This document shows positions 63,101 to 64,000 of a stretch of DNA of 64,000 bases, piece after piece. The position numbers and the translations under genes were made by a program. Numbering within the stretch: the stretch's first letter is position 1; each line of letters opens with the position of its first letter. Below the pieces are notes generated by a model. That model ran no database searches, was not told the DNA's origin, and worked only from the letters and a program-made list of their open reading frames with translations. Source of the stretch: Micractinium sp. NFX-FRZ (taxonomy: Eukaryota > Chlorophyta > Trebouxiophyceae > Chlorellales > Chlorellaceae); NCBI GenBank assembly GCA_029339195.1, contig JAPTJF010000017.1, positions 1 to 64,000 on the forward strand, in the 5' to 3' direction.

Positions 63101-63845
63101 TAGATAGGGTAGGCAGTGTGTGCTGCGGGGTGGGCCGCCGAGCCCAGCCCAGCCCAGCCCCCGCCACACACCATGCTCCACCGCCTGCCTGCCCTGCCTC
63201 CTCGCCTCCCTGCAGGTGCAGCAGTACGCCCGGGACCTGGAGTGGCAGCTGCTGCAGGAGCAGCAGGCCCGCCGGGCGCAGCTGGAGGAGGAGGGGACCA
63301 AGGCTGGGGCGGCAGCCGCAGAGTCCCCGACTGCTGCGCCTGCCGCTGACCCAGACCCTGTAGCTACTGCCATGGCTAGCGAGCTGAACCAGGCGGTGAC
63401 TGCCCCGCCGCGCCGGGGGCGGGGGCGCCCGCGTGGCTCGGGCAAGCGCCAGGCGGGCGCCACGGGTGCAGAGGGCACGGGTGCAGAGGGCATGGCTGCA
63501 GAGGTGGCGGCGCTCAAGGCTGAGCTGGCAAAGGCGGAGAGGCACCTGGAGGCGTATGACAAGGTGAGGCTGGGGTAAGGTGCTGAAGGCTTTGTCTGCA
63601 CTCTACTCTGCTTGTCCAGTCCCATGCCGAGCCTTGGGGGAGAGGAGGAGCAGGTGGGCTGAGGCATGCATGCAGTGGGCGATTGTGTTTGGTTTTGCTT
63701 GCTTTGCGCTGGCAACTTTGCTGGTGCCGCCGCGGCTGCTGCCTCATTCCAATCTGCGCAGATGGTGCACACGCTGGAGGGCAGGATCGAGGAGCTGCAG
63801 GGGCACGATGAGGGGGCTCAGCAGGCGGCAGCAGGGGCGCACTGA
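60117..63845 (+). CDS. Membrane-anchored coiled-coil protein, probably plastid, 542 aa
   Basis: Ten exons sum to 1,629 nt: 60117-60482, 60655-60807, 61124-61227, 61496-61541, 61694-61849, 62170-62306, 62525-62657, 62873-62974, 63216-63563, 63762-63845. The first about 80 residues (SKADLQMPLVAHLHRPARSV..., Ser/Ala/Arg-rich, few acids) look like a chloroplast transit peptide. Two hydrophobic helices follow (about residues 132-150 and 155-172: WLPLLLCAAAAAFGAA, VVWAAAGGIAAFTLTIW). The rest is mostly coiled coil (LIENDYAAKERLDAAAEQLR, QAELERQLEERLQRD, DLEWQLLQEQQARRAQLEEE) with an acidic loop (DDTELADPYPI) and, near residue 460, an AT-hook-like RRGRGRPRGSGKR. This layout recalls plastid nucleoid-membrane tethers such as PEND or MFP1, but identity is not shown. 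One intron has a GC donor (62975). Confidence 0.75.
62034..62210 (+). repeat. Copy of an exon start in the coiled-coil gene
   Basis: CTGGCGGGCATCCTGAACAA in the exon starting at 62170 is matched by CTGGCGGGCATCTTAAACAA at about 62048, followed by a related CGCT(C/G)AACG-like stretch. Confidence 0.85.
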
Positions 63846-63972
63846 CCCAAGAAGGGGCGAGCAGCGAGCAGTGCTGCCCCAGGAGCAAGCCAAGACCGGC
63901 ACAGCTGGCCAGAGAAAATAAAGAAGCAGCTGGAAACATAAACTTTCGCATGAATGACTGCATGCATTGCAA

Positions 63973-63977
63973 TGTAA
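63973..63977 (+). terminator. Poly(A) signal TGTAA
   Basis: TGTAA about 130 bases past the stop at 63845. Confidence 0.5.
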
Positions 63978-64000
63978 GACGCCCGCCTTGTGTACTCGCT

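Overview
This window looks like nuclear DNA of a coccoid green alga of the Chlorella type (Trebouxiophyceae). The signs are very high GC content, C- and CTG-rich introns that nearly always end in CTGCAG or similar, many short exons per gene, Ala/Gly/Gln-rich coding sequence, and TGTAA motifs (the green-algal poly(A) signal) 50-500 bases past several stop codons. No bacterial, organellar, rRNA, tRNA or CRISPR signal was found. The class assignment is inference.

Layout from left to right: a small secreted Cys-rich protein (+, 278-811); the last exon of a small membrane protein (+, 2478-2649); an 18-exon expansin-like protein with a Ser-rich linker (+, 3160-8024); an omega-amidase/NIT2-type nitrilase (-, 8600-11948); a Gln-rich coiled-coil protein (+, 12453-14446); ribosomal protein eS12 (-, 15024-16429); an SR-protein kinase (+, 17035-22886); the deubiquitinase UCHL5/UCH37 (+, 23767-27975); a doubtful small membrane protein (+, 28679-29672); a secreted six-hairpin glycosidase-like protein (+, 30401-38212); the cohesin loader SCC2/NIPBL in 29 exons (-, 38735-50675); an unrecognised 282-residue protein (+, 51219-52249); a gene-poor stretch with a MITE-like element (52669-53309); the intraflagellar transport protein IFT56/TTC26 (-, 55375-58236); a small basic Lys-rich protein (+, 58706-59673); and a 542-residue membrane-anchored coiled-coil protein, probably plastid-targeted (+, 60117-63845). 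Many genes lie head-to-head with only about 450-600 bases between start codons. For ten of the genes the exon chain was rebuilt by hand and the summed exon lengths are divisible by three.

The genes are housekeeping or cell-wall genes and do not form one pathway. The most unusual theme is structural. In at least seven genes, introns carry degenerate tandem copies of the neighbouring exon/intron junction, including its AG or GT. In the nitrilase gene one copy is 96 bases long, in frame and open, so an alternative 3' splice site could double 32 residues around the catalytic lysine loop. Several introns are GC-AG with a GCAAG donor. Other notable items are a 641-bp element with 32-bp terminal inverted repeats and TTA target duplications (PIF/Harbinger-like), a roughly 220-bp foldback sequence in a noncoding stretch or intron, and an intact IFT56 gene in what may be a non-flagellate alga.
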